Assembly (NCBI GenBank): GCA_945910005.1
Contig: OX246744.1
Coordinates: forward strand, 40,682,906 to 40,746,905
DNA from: Isoperla grammatica
Lineage: Eukaryota; Arthropoda; Insecta; Plecoptera; Perlodidae
Reading direction: 5' to 3'
DNA: 64,000 bases
Both the position numbers and the translations under genes were made by a program. The notes below the pieces were generated by a model that had not been told where the DNA came from, did not search any database, and saw only the letters and a program-made list of their open reading frames with translations. This document shows, in pieces, positions 48,301 to 57,698 of this stretch (position 1 is the stretch's first letter; every line of letters starts with the position of its first letter).

Positions 48301-49108
48301 ATCTGTACTGCATCCTGACCACTCAGACCACTGACTCCAGCTGCCGTCTAGAACAGTGACAAGTATCTGTACTGCATCCTGACTACTCAGACCACTGACT
48401 CTAGAACAGTGACAAGTATCTGTACTGCATCCTGACTACTCAGACCACTGACTCCAGCTGCCGTCTAGAACAGTGACAAGTATCTGTACTGCATCCTGAC
48501 CACTCAGACCACTGACTCTAGAACAGTGACAAGTATCTGTACTGCATCCAGACCACTCAGACCACTGACTCCAGCTGCCGTCTAGAACAGTGACAAGTAT
48601 CTGTACTGCATCCTGACCACTCAGACCACTGACTCTAGAACAGTGACAAGTATCTGTACTGCATCCTGACCACTCAGACCACTGACTCTAGAACAGTGAC
48701 AAGTATCTGTACTGCATCCTGACCACTCAGACCACTGACTCTAGAACAGTGACAAGTATCTGTACTGCATCCAGACCACTCAGACCACTGACTCTAGAAC
48801 AGTGACAAGTATCTGTACTGCATCCTGACCACTCAGACCACTGACTCCAGCTGCCGTCTAGAACAGTGACAAGTATCTGTACTGCATCCTGACCACTCAG
48901 ACCACTGACTCTAGAACAGTGACAAGTATCTGTACTGCATCCTGACCACTCAGACCACTGACTCCAGCTGCCGTCTAGAACAGTGACAAGTATCTGTACT
49001 GCATCCTGACCACTCAGACCACTGACTCTAGAACAGTGACAAGTATCTGTACTGCATCCTGACCACTCAGACCACTGACTCTAGAACAGTGACAAGTATC
49101 TGTACTGT
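39330..49108 (-). repeat. 53/64-bp array E: copies of TSP1-3 exon start plus 3' splice site
   Basis: About 170 units over 9.8 kb. On the minus strand the 64-bp form reads ACTTGTCACTGTTCTAG (the genuine acceptor), then the codons for DGSWSQWSEWSGC, then TACAGAT back to the intron. The 53-bp form lacks 11 bp just after the acceptor but keeps the TAG. The two forms are intermixed irregularly. Most units differ from the genuine exon at one base (TGGTCAGGATG versus TGGTCTGGATG). Neither period is a multiple of three. Confidence 0.95.
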
Positions 49109-49748
49109 AGACTGAGAAATAAGCTAATCATTCTAACCTTACAAGTAAAACCTAGGAACCTTCGGCTTGACAGGTTGTTGTCGGTCATTCTCTCCTTGCC
49201 CGAGCTAAACTTAAGGGTCTGATACTGAATGAAGCAAAACCAAACAGTAGTTGGTTGCTTGGCAAAGTTATCTCATATTGACTCGTACATCATTCAAACC
49301 AAGCTGTGACTGTGTGACAACCACTACTTGTGAAAATACTACTTAAGTGTGTGTCAAGATTTAAAGTGTCGAGGTCCGTTAATCCCCTAATGGAGGTTCA
49401 GTAACTGAGTTTGACGAGCCTACGCCAGGGGATTTATCGACCTTGCTTAAGTATCCACCAATAACAATCACGTTCTGCATATATCATTTACACTCATTTT
49501 TACGTGAACACACATTTACAAAAATAATTGCAAATTTTCAAGTTTGGCTGCTGCAATCTTAATAAGGAATCAATCCAAATTAAATTATTACTCCCTGCCC
49601 AATGATATGAGCAGGCCAGAAAAGGAAGCAGTTTTATATTGGATAGTAAGACAAAAGAATGGCTGAAAAAGCCATCTTGGCACAAGAAGGAAAAAAAAAA
49701 AAAAAAATTATTTCTCAGGCGTACCAATAATGATGTAATTAATATTAC
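49109..49748 (-). other. Unique intron sequence between TSP1-2 and array E
   Basis: Ordinary AT-rich intron DNA with an oligo-A run near 49690. It holds the 5' part of the 10.4-kb intron. I see no exon. Confidence 0.6.
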
Positions 49749-49928
49749 CATCCTCGTCGGCGCACGCTAGGCCCGTACACGCTTGAGAGTCTAAACCCTT
49801 TCCTTGGCAGTCGACGTCTGGGGTGGACGGTCGCGGGTTGGTACAACTGCGCGTGCGGTAATGCAAGCCGGGGCCACATTTGGCTGAGCAGACAGTCCAA
49901 GTAGCCCAGTTGGTCCAACCTCCTCGTA
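49749..49928 (-). CDS. Exon: TSP1 domain 2
   Basis: Phase 1 to phase 1, 60 codons, acceptor TTGTTCCGCCAG and donor GTAATA. RGGWTNWATWTVCSAKCG, RTRSC, a long loop and QACTGLAC complete the six-cysteine TSP1 in a single exon. DED follows as a linker. Confidence 0.93.
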
Positions 49929-50366
49929 CTGGCGGAACAAGACAAACGCAACATTGCCTTGTTTCAAACATTTTCTCAACCTTATAAGATAACTTGGTTC
50001 ATTCATAATTTATAATTTTTTTTTAAACTTCACCTATATTTCATCGCTCTCTCTGTCTCTAGATGAGTCCTATACTTTGTATCGATCAAACGAATCAAAA
50101 TGCCAACGCATTTAATAGTTTCAATATCATACTTTAACGTACTTAAAACGATAACACAAAGTATTAATTAATGTGTCAAAGACGTTTTTTGAACGGAATC
50201 GTTTTAACATTTTTGGCTATATCATTTATCTTCTGCGAGAACCAGAGTTCCTTGCTTTTTCAGAGTCCTCGACTATTATCTCCAACCCGAGTAATTTCTG
50301 CTGAATCTCGGTAAAACTAAAACCTAACGAGCTGTCTGTGTTTGAGTATAATACGAAGAAGCTTAC

Positions 50367-50418
50367 CAGGGCACCCGACATTCTGCTTCACACAAAGCAG
50401 GGAGATCCAATAGTCCAT
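50367..50418 (-). CDS. Micro-exon (52 nt): end of helical Cys module
   Basis: Phase 0 to phase 1, acceptor TTCTGTTCTAG and donor GTAAGC. It encodes MDYWISLLCVKQNVGCP. It is the only piece that bridges the phases of its neighbours. It aligns with the start of the TSP1-1 exon (IKRLEWALKMRADQDCPV), which ends in the same CPV before a TSP1. Confidence 0.75.
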
Positions 50419-50996
50419 CTAGAACAGAAGACAGAAGACACGCTCTCTTGTGATGGATTCTGGTAATAATAAATAAATACATTCGTATTTATAGAGTAAT
50501 AATAGTTTGTATACTGCGCTACATTAGCTACCCGCTTAGGTAGAGATGATTTACAGTGAAATTAACAATAACACATGATTATGCAAGAAGGCATACAAGT
50601 CAAACTAACATAGGCCTACATTGGCTAAGAACAAAGATTGTTGAGAGTACTAAACAACTGAATGTTTAAATAAATTAGGTGGCTCATAAGTAGGCTAGTT
50701 TTGCAATGACTTGGATATCTTTGCTATTTTTGAGGATTGTATTACCAAAAGTTATAAATGAAAACTTTAACTTTATAACTAGACCATTCTTTAATTTTAA
50801 TAGCTGTACTAGCTGTATATTGTAATCCTTGGCTAGATTAGTGTGGTAATATTGTAGATTAGTTTAGTTTCAGAACAGTTAGATTAGTATCAGACTACCT
50901 TCAATAGTCCCCTGTACAATTTCTATGCATATCAGTTTACGTAGTGTGAGACTGAGAGTAAGATCAGGGTAACAGGATAGACAGGATGTCACCTAC
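50419..50996 (-). other. Intron, nothing seen
   Basis: AT-rich intron between the two exons of the helical module. No repeat or gene is supported. Confidence 0.6.
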
Positions 50997-51163
50997 GGCT
51001 CCTTCCTGCAAGACGCTCTCGACCGTCTCGTAGCCGCAAGTGTTGGTCAGACATCGGTCGGCAAGGGCGGGAAACCGTTCGTGGACGACTTTGATTAATT
51101 CGTACTGTGAGCTGCGTAGTGGATCTCCCAACACCATCGTTTCGTATTCCTCGGGGGAGCAGC
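50997..51163 (-). CDS. Exon: unrecognised helical Cys module
   Basis: Phase 1 to phase 0 (donor GTAGGT; an alternative GTGACA four bases on would shift phase). Acceptor CCGTGTTGAG. It encodes GCSPEEYETMVLGDPL, then SSQYELIKVVHERFPALADRC and TNTCGYETVESVLQEGA. The first cysteine completes TSP1-1. The rest is predicted helical with two further cysteines. I do not recognise the domain. It appears to be one copy of a module that precedes each of the first two TSP1 repeats. Confidence 0.75.
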
Positions 51164-52005
51164 CTCAACACGGCAACAAGAGAGAACAGTACTTTGTTTT
51201 CTTCACTGTTTTTCCTATATCTCATTGTATTTGTAGTTTTATTTATTGACCAACTTTGTAAATCAATTTAATAGGACAGACATTAAATACAAAGGAAAAT
51301 GCTACAGTTTTTGTTATTTCCTTTAGTACTTTGAGGAGCAGGAAACATTATTGTTATTACTAGGATTAGTTTGTGTAAATGTGATCTATTTCGTCTGTGG
51401 AAAATGGTCAAAGGTTTTATAAGTTTGCTTTTTTTTAATCTTGAGAGCTACAGGTAGGCTAAATGTCTCGTTTCCATCCAAACATATTAATTAAAATGTC
51501 TTCTGGTTTGTATGGGTACATACGTAATGACACCACACAATACTGTGTCTCGGTTGTTGTGCAATGGTTTCTTATGTAGGTGCACAGGATATATTGTAAA
51601 CTAGTCCCAACAAAAGTATTCGCATACCGATCTCAGGTCATAGTCTACCCTCTTTCAACCGAGCCAATTGAAAGAAAATCAACAGATAACTGGCATTCTT
51701 TCACACATTCGTAAATGCATGGTTCGGCTTAGTCGAGTGCACAGGCGGTTTGGCCACACCCATCGTTACAGGTAACCAACGGAAGGTTTTAAATTATCCC
51801 CAATGGACTTGTTTACATCAGATGATAGGAATTTTCGAAGTAGAAAATTAAGTTGTCACCTTGAACTCGGCAGTGTCTTAAGCATCAGAATACTTTTGTT
51901 GGGACAACTATATGAATATTGTGTAAAGTATGTGTATTATTATGAGGTAATATGGGCACCTATCATGCCATGCGGTATAGCTATGACCCCTGGACGTGGC
52001 GCTAC
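51164..52005 (-). other. Intron, nothing seen
   Basis: Intron of about 840 bp. No array, element or exon is recognised. Confidence 0.55.
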
Positions 52006-52242
52006 CTGGTAACTGGCAGGACCTTGTCTCACTCGCTGGCCCCCGGCAGTAGGAGCCCCCCAGCTGGGGCTCGGGGTTGTCGCAGGTCCGATATCGTCTC
52101 TGCAACCCCGTCTGACCACACTCCCCGTGACACTTCTCCCAGGGTTGCCACGGCGACCAACTCCCGTCCACCGGACAGTCTTGGTCTGCTCGCATCTTCA
52201 GGGCCCATTCCAGACGCTTGATGGCATCGCCCTGTACCACAG
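52006..52242 (-). CDS. Exon: TSP1 domain 1 with preceding helical segment (first exon seen)
   Basis: Phase 1 to phase 1, 79 codons, acceptor TTGTTGTGCTTGCAG and donor GTAGCG. AVVQGDAIKRLEWALKMRAD precedes DGSWSPWQPWEKCHGECG, RYRTC, SYCRG and TRSC. The sixth cysteine comes from the next exon. The frame stays open upstream through a short hydrophobic-looking stretch, but the only in-frame start there is GTG and a good acceptor lies between. This is therefore an internal exon, and the gene continues upstream. Confidence 0.88.
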
Positions 52243-53274
52243 CTGCAAGCACAACAAACACTCTTAATCTATGTCTTGACACTCCTGCTCAATGACAATA
52301 GGTGGACAGAATGACAAACATTGGGCTCACCTGCTTTTCCATATCTGTTTAACAACACTATGTAGAGAAAGAGTTTTAGAAAAAACATCTTCTTTATAAT
52401 TCCACACATTTTGTATGCGGTTGTTACCATGGATATAGTGTGTCGACGCATAAATTATGTGTTGCTTGTATACAACAAAGTTTTGTAATAATTAAAAATG
52501 AAATCTCAACAATGGTATGTTCAAAAATCAAATTATGTTTGGATTGAATGTTTTTATTAAGACAACTATGTGGCCTCTGCCTACGTACTGCCAATTTGCT
52601 AAATTAAAACCAGCCCCTCACAATTTCAGTTTATCAGCTGCAAAAAAAATTAAGTCTTATCTTAATTGAGTAAAACTATTCGCAATGTGTATTTATCTAG
52701 GATTATCATCTATGCACACTTAGTGATTTAAAAAACTTCCCAAAATTGAAAGCATTGCCAGACTACAAAGGATTGCAGAATCAAATCATGGTTCAAGCCA
52801 AATAAAAATATTAGAAGATATGCTGCCACTTACGATACATGTTATATGTTTATGTAGGCCGGAATCAATCGACCTTTTGAAAGGCATAATATCTGGAATT
52901 AAAATCAGATAGGAGAATAAAGCTCCAACCTCAATTGTCAGCATCGGAATTGGGATCAAATCGTACATTTGCTCATGCTAAATCATTACGACATTATGAT
53001 GATATTGTAAACAACGCCATAAAAACCATTAAGTTAACTTTTTTCACGGTTTCCGGATTGCAATGGCAATGCCGACAATTGTGGTTGGGGCTTTGTGGCT
53101 ACAGTTACGAACGATCTGAAGCTATATACGTAGAATCAAGTTGAAAATGAACTCTGTAGTGCCAAGAGAAAAATGAACAATCACAAAAATCAACAAAGTA
53201 GAATACTTCTTGACTAATTCATATAAAAGTACTAAGTAGTGCACTTGCCAAAACATTCGTATAAATTTGCAGTA
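52243..53274. other. Presumed upstream intron; no exon identified
   Basis: AT-rich DNA that should hold or precede the missing 5' exons of the receptor gene. I find no in-phase TSP1, signal peptide or helical-module exon here. Confidence 0.4.
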
Positions 53275-53432
53275 CAGTGAAACTTTGATTTTACGTACCT
53301 TGAAGCAACGAATTCCCTGATGTCAAGGATTTTTTTCCTGGTCCCAGATAGTATAGTTAGTATCTCATAACAACGTTCTTTGATTTTACAAATTCCTTGA
53401 ATTAACGAATTTTTTTTTTCAAAGTTTCACTG
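53275..53432. mobile_element. Short pogo/mariner-like MITE
   Basis: The left end CAGTGAAACTTTGA and its reverse complement TCAAAGTTTCACTG at the right end bound 158 bp, with TA on both sides (53273-53274 and 53433-53434). Subterminal TTTTAC..CTTGAA..ACGAATT phrases are also shared between the arms. It is non-coding and resembles Tigger/pogo-derived MITEs. Confidence 0.8.
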
Positions 53433-53434
53433 TA

Positions 53435-55450
53435 GGCCTATTCAAAATTTAAAAAAAAATTACTTTTCAAAATGTTTGTGAATCACTCTAACTTGGTTAT
53501 TCCCTGTCACTCATTTGTCTATGGCGATACAGTACATTATATAAAGTGGTGTTACTTCAAAACCAGAAATAGTATTACGAGTGATATATAGATGCAGTTC
53601 ATGTTTGAGCCTAGTTTTATTCTCGAAACTTATTTGAGTAACTGCCAATAATAAATAACTGTAATAAGTGCAGGAATTTGCCTCGCATTAAAAATGGTAA
53701 GTAGTTATAGAGCATGACTTTCAGCAAGATTAGTTTTATGAATATAAATCCACAATATTGCCTCTACACTACCAGCAGTGTCTTTGATGCATTTTGAAGT
53801 ACCACTGCCCTTTTCAACAGGTGGCAGAAAGTCTCTATTTTTCTGTTTATGTTCCCTTTTAAATTTATCAAGTTGTTGCTTCATCAATCAATCAATTAAT
53901 CAATCAATAGTCGATTTGCTACTATACATGTTTCAAATCATATAGGGTCAAACTTTATTTTCAAAACTTCCTATTTAGTATTTACCTGTTACTGTAATAT
54001 GACTATAGTACTGTCTAAAACAATTATTCTAACAGTGTAAATTGTTCATTCAAGCTCCAATGATTATATTAAAGAAAAGTTATGTCAACTGAGTAGACCC
54101 ACACTTTAAAATCAAATCTACCTCAATAGCTCAAGCCTCGATTTAGACACGGGATATTGTTGCACCTTTTGACAGCTCGAAGAACTAACGGCCATCCAGC
54201 GTGAGGTGTGACGGCCGGTTACCAACGGTTTTGTTATAAAACTTGAATGAGAACAATATGCTCACGGCTAAACTGGCTTCTCCCCAAATAGGACATCCCA
54301 ACAATTCAGGTGGCTGCAATGTAAAGGATTGGCATACACTGATGTGTGGGGATACCTAGTTTGTAAGATAGGCCTACAGATCCGTCCTTGAGTTTATTTT
54401 CACTTGACGCCCTGTCGCAACTGCCCCTTCCTCACGGCTCATTCATATTTTAGTTTTGAATTTTGACTCTTTACTGTTGGAAACCTAACGAATAACACTC
54501 CAAACATGTATTTGTTTTTATTAAAAGGTAAAAGTCTTTATGATAAAGTCTCTTATCAACAGTGCTTACAGTAGCCGACATTTTGACGGACTAAAGCCAC
54601 AATCTATTGAATGTATGTAAATCAGCATTTGATTTACATCCAGTGGAACGCTAGTATTTCCGTTTCCAACCAAAGGTAGCATCACAGTCTGGGTCCGAGG
54701 TAGAATTTGCCCAGGATGACTCTGCCAATCGTAAGAGCCAACCATTTATTCCCTTAACCTCTGTGAATGTTAAGTCTTCCTCCCAATTGTTCCTTTACGT
54801 CAATCACTCTCCGAGATCATTTGACCTAGCTGACCACAAATAAGAACAAAACTAGACCATAAATCTATTTTTAGGATTGAGGCTGGATCTGGTTGACCAG
54901 ATCCAGCATGATGGCATAATAGCCAAATGTGGGCATTTGAGAAGAAGAAGAAGAAGGATTGAGGCTTGTGCTCGAGGATGTATTATTAGTAGACATACTT
55001 CTAACAGAATAGATTGCAAGTTCACTTAACTCGCAAGTCGGAGTAAGTAAATGTTAGCGTAAATGCAACTTTGATAGTGTACAACTACGTACACACAATG
55101 TGTGACTACTGACTATGCAATAAGACTTCACATAAACACTATGAACTTCGTAGACATTTGGCATGAAACTTCAGAATCTTAATTTAAATAGACCTACTTA
55201 AATTTAACCAATTACTAATCCTTTTCGTGGGTCATTAACAAACAGCCTTGTGAACAGCGCTGGTGTGTGTGTGCACGTAAAGCACTAGAAAAGAACCAAC
55301 TCGAGTAGAGCGTTGAATGTACATCGTGTGTTTAGCCACCTGGGGGCAGGTTGCCGGTACCGCCTTCACTTGATTCTCTTGACCAACGCACGCAGTTTGC
55401 AGTTTGCTAGCTATCCTTGAGATCAAGTGGTGACTAGCCGCCACATTCAA
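53435..55450. other. No gene recognised; remnants of repeats
   Basis: Contains a diverged copy of the SINE-like body phrase near 54700-54850 and a perfect 12-bp-stem hairpin at 54882-54907. The rest is ordinary AT-rich sequence with no supported exon. Confidence 0.4.
54882..54907. repeat. Perfect 12-bp inverted repeat, 2-bp loop
   Basis: GCTGGATCTGGT, then TG, then ACCAGATCCAGC. The stem is exact. No terminator-like or element context is evident. Confidence 0.8.
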
Positions 55451-55729
55451 ATGCATAGTTTGGTTCTCTCTGTTCTCTCTGTGCTAGGAGTTCTGTGGTA
55501 CCTACTGCGGTTGAAAAGGTCGGCGAAGGTCAAGCCGCCAGCCGTGCATGTGGCAGTGACGACAGCTGATCCAGTCGCTCCGGCAGACGAGCGAGCGGCT
55601 ACGTCACAGGTCGGGTTGGACAACCTGGCGATGACTGTCGATGAGCCGGAAAGCTGTACGCTGCATCTAGCGCAGCCCGCTCCCCGGGTGTTGTACTGCC
55701 GGCCGGCATGTCAGCTCGTTGGACAATAA
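55451..55729 (+). CDS. Small predicted membrane-anchored protein (hypothetical)
   Basis: ATG at 55451 is the first in this frame after an in-frame TGA at about 55415. The 92-residue product has a hydrophobic N-terminal segment SLVLSVLSVLGVLWYLL followed by basic RLKRSAKVK, so it would be a signal-anchored protein. The rest is low-complexity (Ala, Val, Pro, Asp) and ends CRPACQLVGQ. It is GC-richer than its surroundings, which supports coding. It may be a complete small gene or a first exon. A poly-C run follows the stop. No homologue is recognised. Confidence 0.4.
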   Translation: MHSLVLSVLSVLGVLWYLLRLKRSAKVKPPAVHVAVTTADPVAPADERAATSQVGLDNLAMTVDEPESCTLHLAQPAPRVLYCRPACQLVGQ

Positions 55730-57425
55730 CTTGTCCCCCCCCCCCCCACCCCCTTAACCTGATGGAAGAAAACAACAAAATCAGACCAGAAGAGCAATGA
55801 TATATGTACAACATGATACAATTCAATTGGGCTCATGATTAGATTACCATACGATACCACTGGGCATTGAAATTTAAATACAGAGTAATGATAGTTAGTA
55901 AACTAAATTATTGAATAATAAGAATAATAATCTTTATTTCACATGAGACTCTAAGTCAGTAAAGTAAAACACAGCCAAACGTGGAGAACTATGGAAAACT
56001 GTCATGGCATGCCTACTTCTGAGAAATAATGTTATAACAACATGTTTAATGTAATTAAGATAAATTTGAAATAATTAATCATAGGCCTAGTAAGAATTCA
56101 AATGCACACCTTAGGTAGGCCTAGGCCCTAGGCCCAGGTAGCCTAAAAGCAAGCATTTATAATTTTGTAGACCCTAGGCCTAATGCTGATTCGACATAAA
56201 ATGTCAATTAGGCCTAAGATAAATGCTAGTGGCAAGGAAAATCATGTACGAAGCCTGGGGCCAGGTTCAAGATTTCAAGTATACATATGCGAATCAGTAA
56301 GCAATAGGCCTAGGCCTATTCAAAATATTACGAAAATGTATAAAAGTAAACACTTAGGCCTAGGCCTAGCCTAGGTTAGGCTACATGATTGTACACCATA
56401 GATGAGGGCTTCGTCCAAAGAAGATTCACGGACACTCTCACCCAATGCTCTCACCAAGCTTAAGATAATGACTGTGTCAACGCTAAGTTTACCGAAAACC
56501 GTGTTTCACACGCAAGAAGTGAGGTTAGAAACGATGTAAACAAACCCATTTCGGTAGGCCTACGCTGTTCACAGAAAGTTAACTCTAGTTTCACGAGCAC
56601 TTATTTGGTATATTTTAGAGTAAATTGAGCTTATAACGCACACGTCTATTCGTGAAGGAAGTCAGCTTAGAATGAACGAGAAGAGACGCGTCCAGAGCAA
56701 CCGTTTAGACAACTACGCGCGTTCCTTGTTGTCTGTCTGAAATGAATAGGCCCACAATCTAGGCTACCACTATCAACCCTGGTGGGCCGAGAAATGCAGG
56801 CGAACACTTGATAAGGTGCATTGAGTACTGCCTACAGAGCTAGCAGACAGTAGGTTTCTAACGACATCTTCTGTACGCAAAGCCGTAAGACACAAACTCG
56901 GAATGAATAAAGTGGGAAAATACCCAAACAACACCGAAGTTGGCTGGAACAGCTGATGTCATGTGGTGTGAACATAGCGTCGTGGTTTTAGTCTGTGGAC
57001 TAGGGAGGCAATCATGTCGGTAAAGTAGTAGTACTATCAATATTGAGCTGACTTTCACTGGCGGTGGCGCGCAGATCGACAGAGCTTGGAACTTTTTTCG
57101 ACCTATCGAATTTACTCTATGCAATCGACTGTTGCTACGATCCGCGAGATTTGAAAGAAGGGAAGTTGCTTGGAGAGATAGATAGTTATTTGCGCTTAAC
57201 GTCTCATATTTTTGCAACTTGGCTAATCTAGACGATGAGTGGGTAAAACGTGAGATTGAAATAGAGGGCTGTTTGGAGGAAAGGGGCAAGTGCATAGGGT
57301 GCCGGCGGCACGTACTTCTGTCCTGCTTTTTATTCAAAATTAGAGATTTTGTGTTTTTCAAACTTTACGCGTACTATTTCACATCCCTTTCTTTATTAAC
57401 GTATGGGGTGTAATAACTTCATCAA
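55730..57425. other. No gene recognised; TAGGCCTA-rich stretch
   Basis: 56,090-56,390 is dense in AGGCCTA/TAGGCCT palindromic words. The remainder is unremarkable. A 167-codon minus-strand open frame at 56858-57361 has no ATG at its start and no domain character. Confidence 0.4.
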
Positions 57426-57698
57426 GACGGGTGCACACGACTTAACTGAGTTGGCCAACTCATTAGCCCAACTTCGTCAAAAACAACATTACTTGTGGAG
57501 TATTACTTTGAGTTTTATTAATTTTCGTATTCCTTAAATAATAACACTTCTTAAATTATGTAATTAAGATAACTATAATTGGAGGTGTAGGTTAAAGTAA
57601 CGACACCAATAAAGTTGTGCACAAAGTTGGTGGGTTTTAGAAATCCTATCTTGCAATGCTATTTGGAAATAAGTTTAGATCAGACGTGTGCACCCGTC
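57426..57698. mobile_element. Short inverted-repeat element
   Basis: GACGGGTGCACACG at 57426-57439 is matched exactly by its reverse complement at 57685-57698, enclosing 245 bp of AT-rich sequence. This looks like a small MITE. No convincing target duplication is visible. Confidence 0.5.

Larger units (their letters stand above)
11726..52242 (-). other. Gene span: TSP1/LamG/Ig single-pass membrane protein (17 exons seen)
   Basis: Seventeen exons with GT/AG borders join in consistent phase to about 947 codons. The order is: helical module end and TSP1-1; a Cys-containing helical module; TSP1-2, -3 and -4; LamG1; LamG2; an Ig domain; one TM helix; and a cytoplasmic tail of about 65 residues. 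Each TSP1 shows the WxxW-type start and six cysteines. LamG and Ig domains are split internally by introns. Extracellular exons mainly use phase 1 borders, and the LamG exons use phase 0. The architecture implies a cell-surface adhesion or receptor protein with an intracellular PDZ partner. The N-terminal exons, including a signal peptide, are missing: no ATG-initiated start is visible, and upstream exons must lie above 52242. Five introns are filled with tandem copies of adjacent exon edges. I do not recognise a named family with this exact order. Confidence 0.88.

Noticed and set aside
52180..52282. Signal peptide at the start of the TSP1-1 exon frame
   Set aside because: The apparent start is GTG, not ATG, and a good acceptor TTGTGCTTGCAG falls inside the hydrophobic stretch. 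It is intron sequence.
52935..53144. 69-codon plus-strand frame
   Set aside because: No domain, low-complexity surroundings and no neighbouring exon evidence.
56858..57361. 167-codon minus-strand open frame
   Set aside because: It starts at a non-ATG codon, has no domain and its Ser/Leu-rich composition is typical of chance frames.
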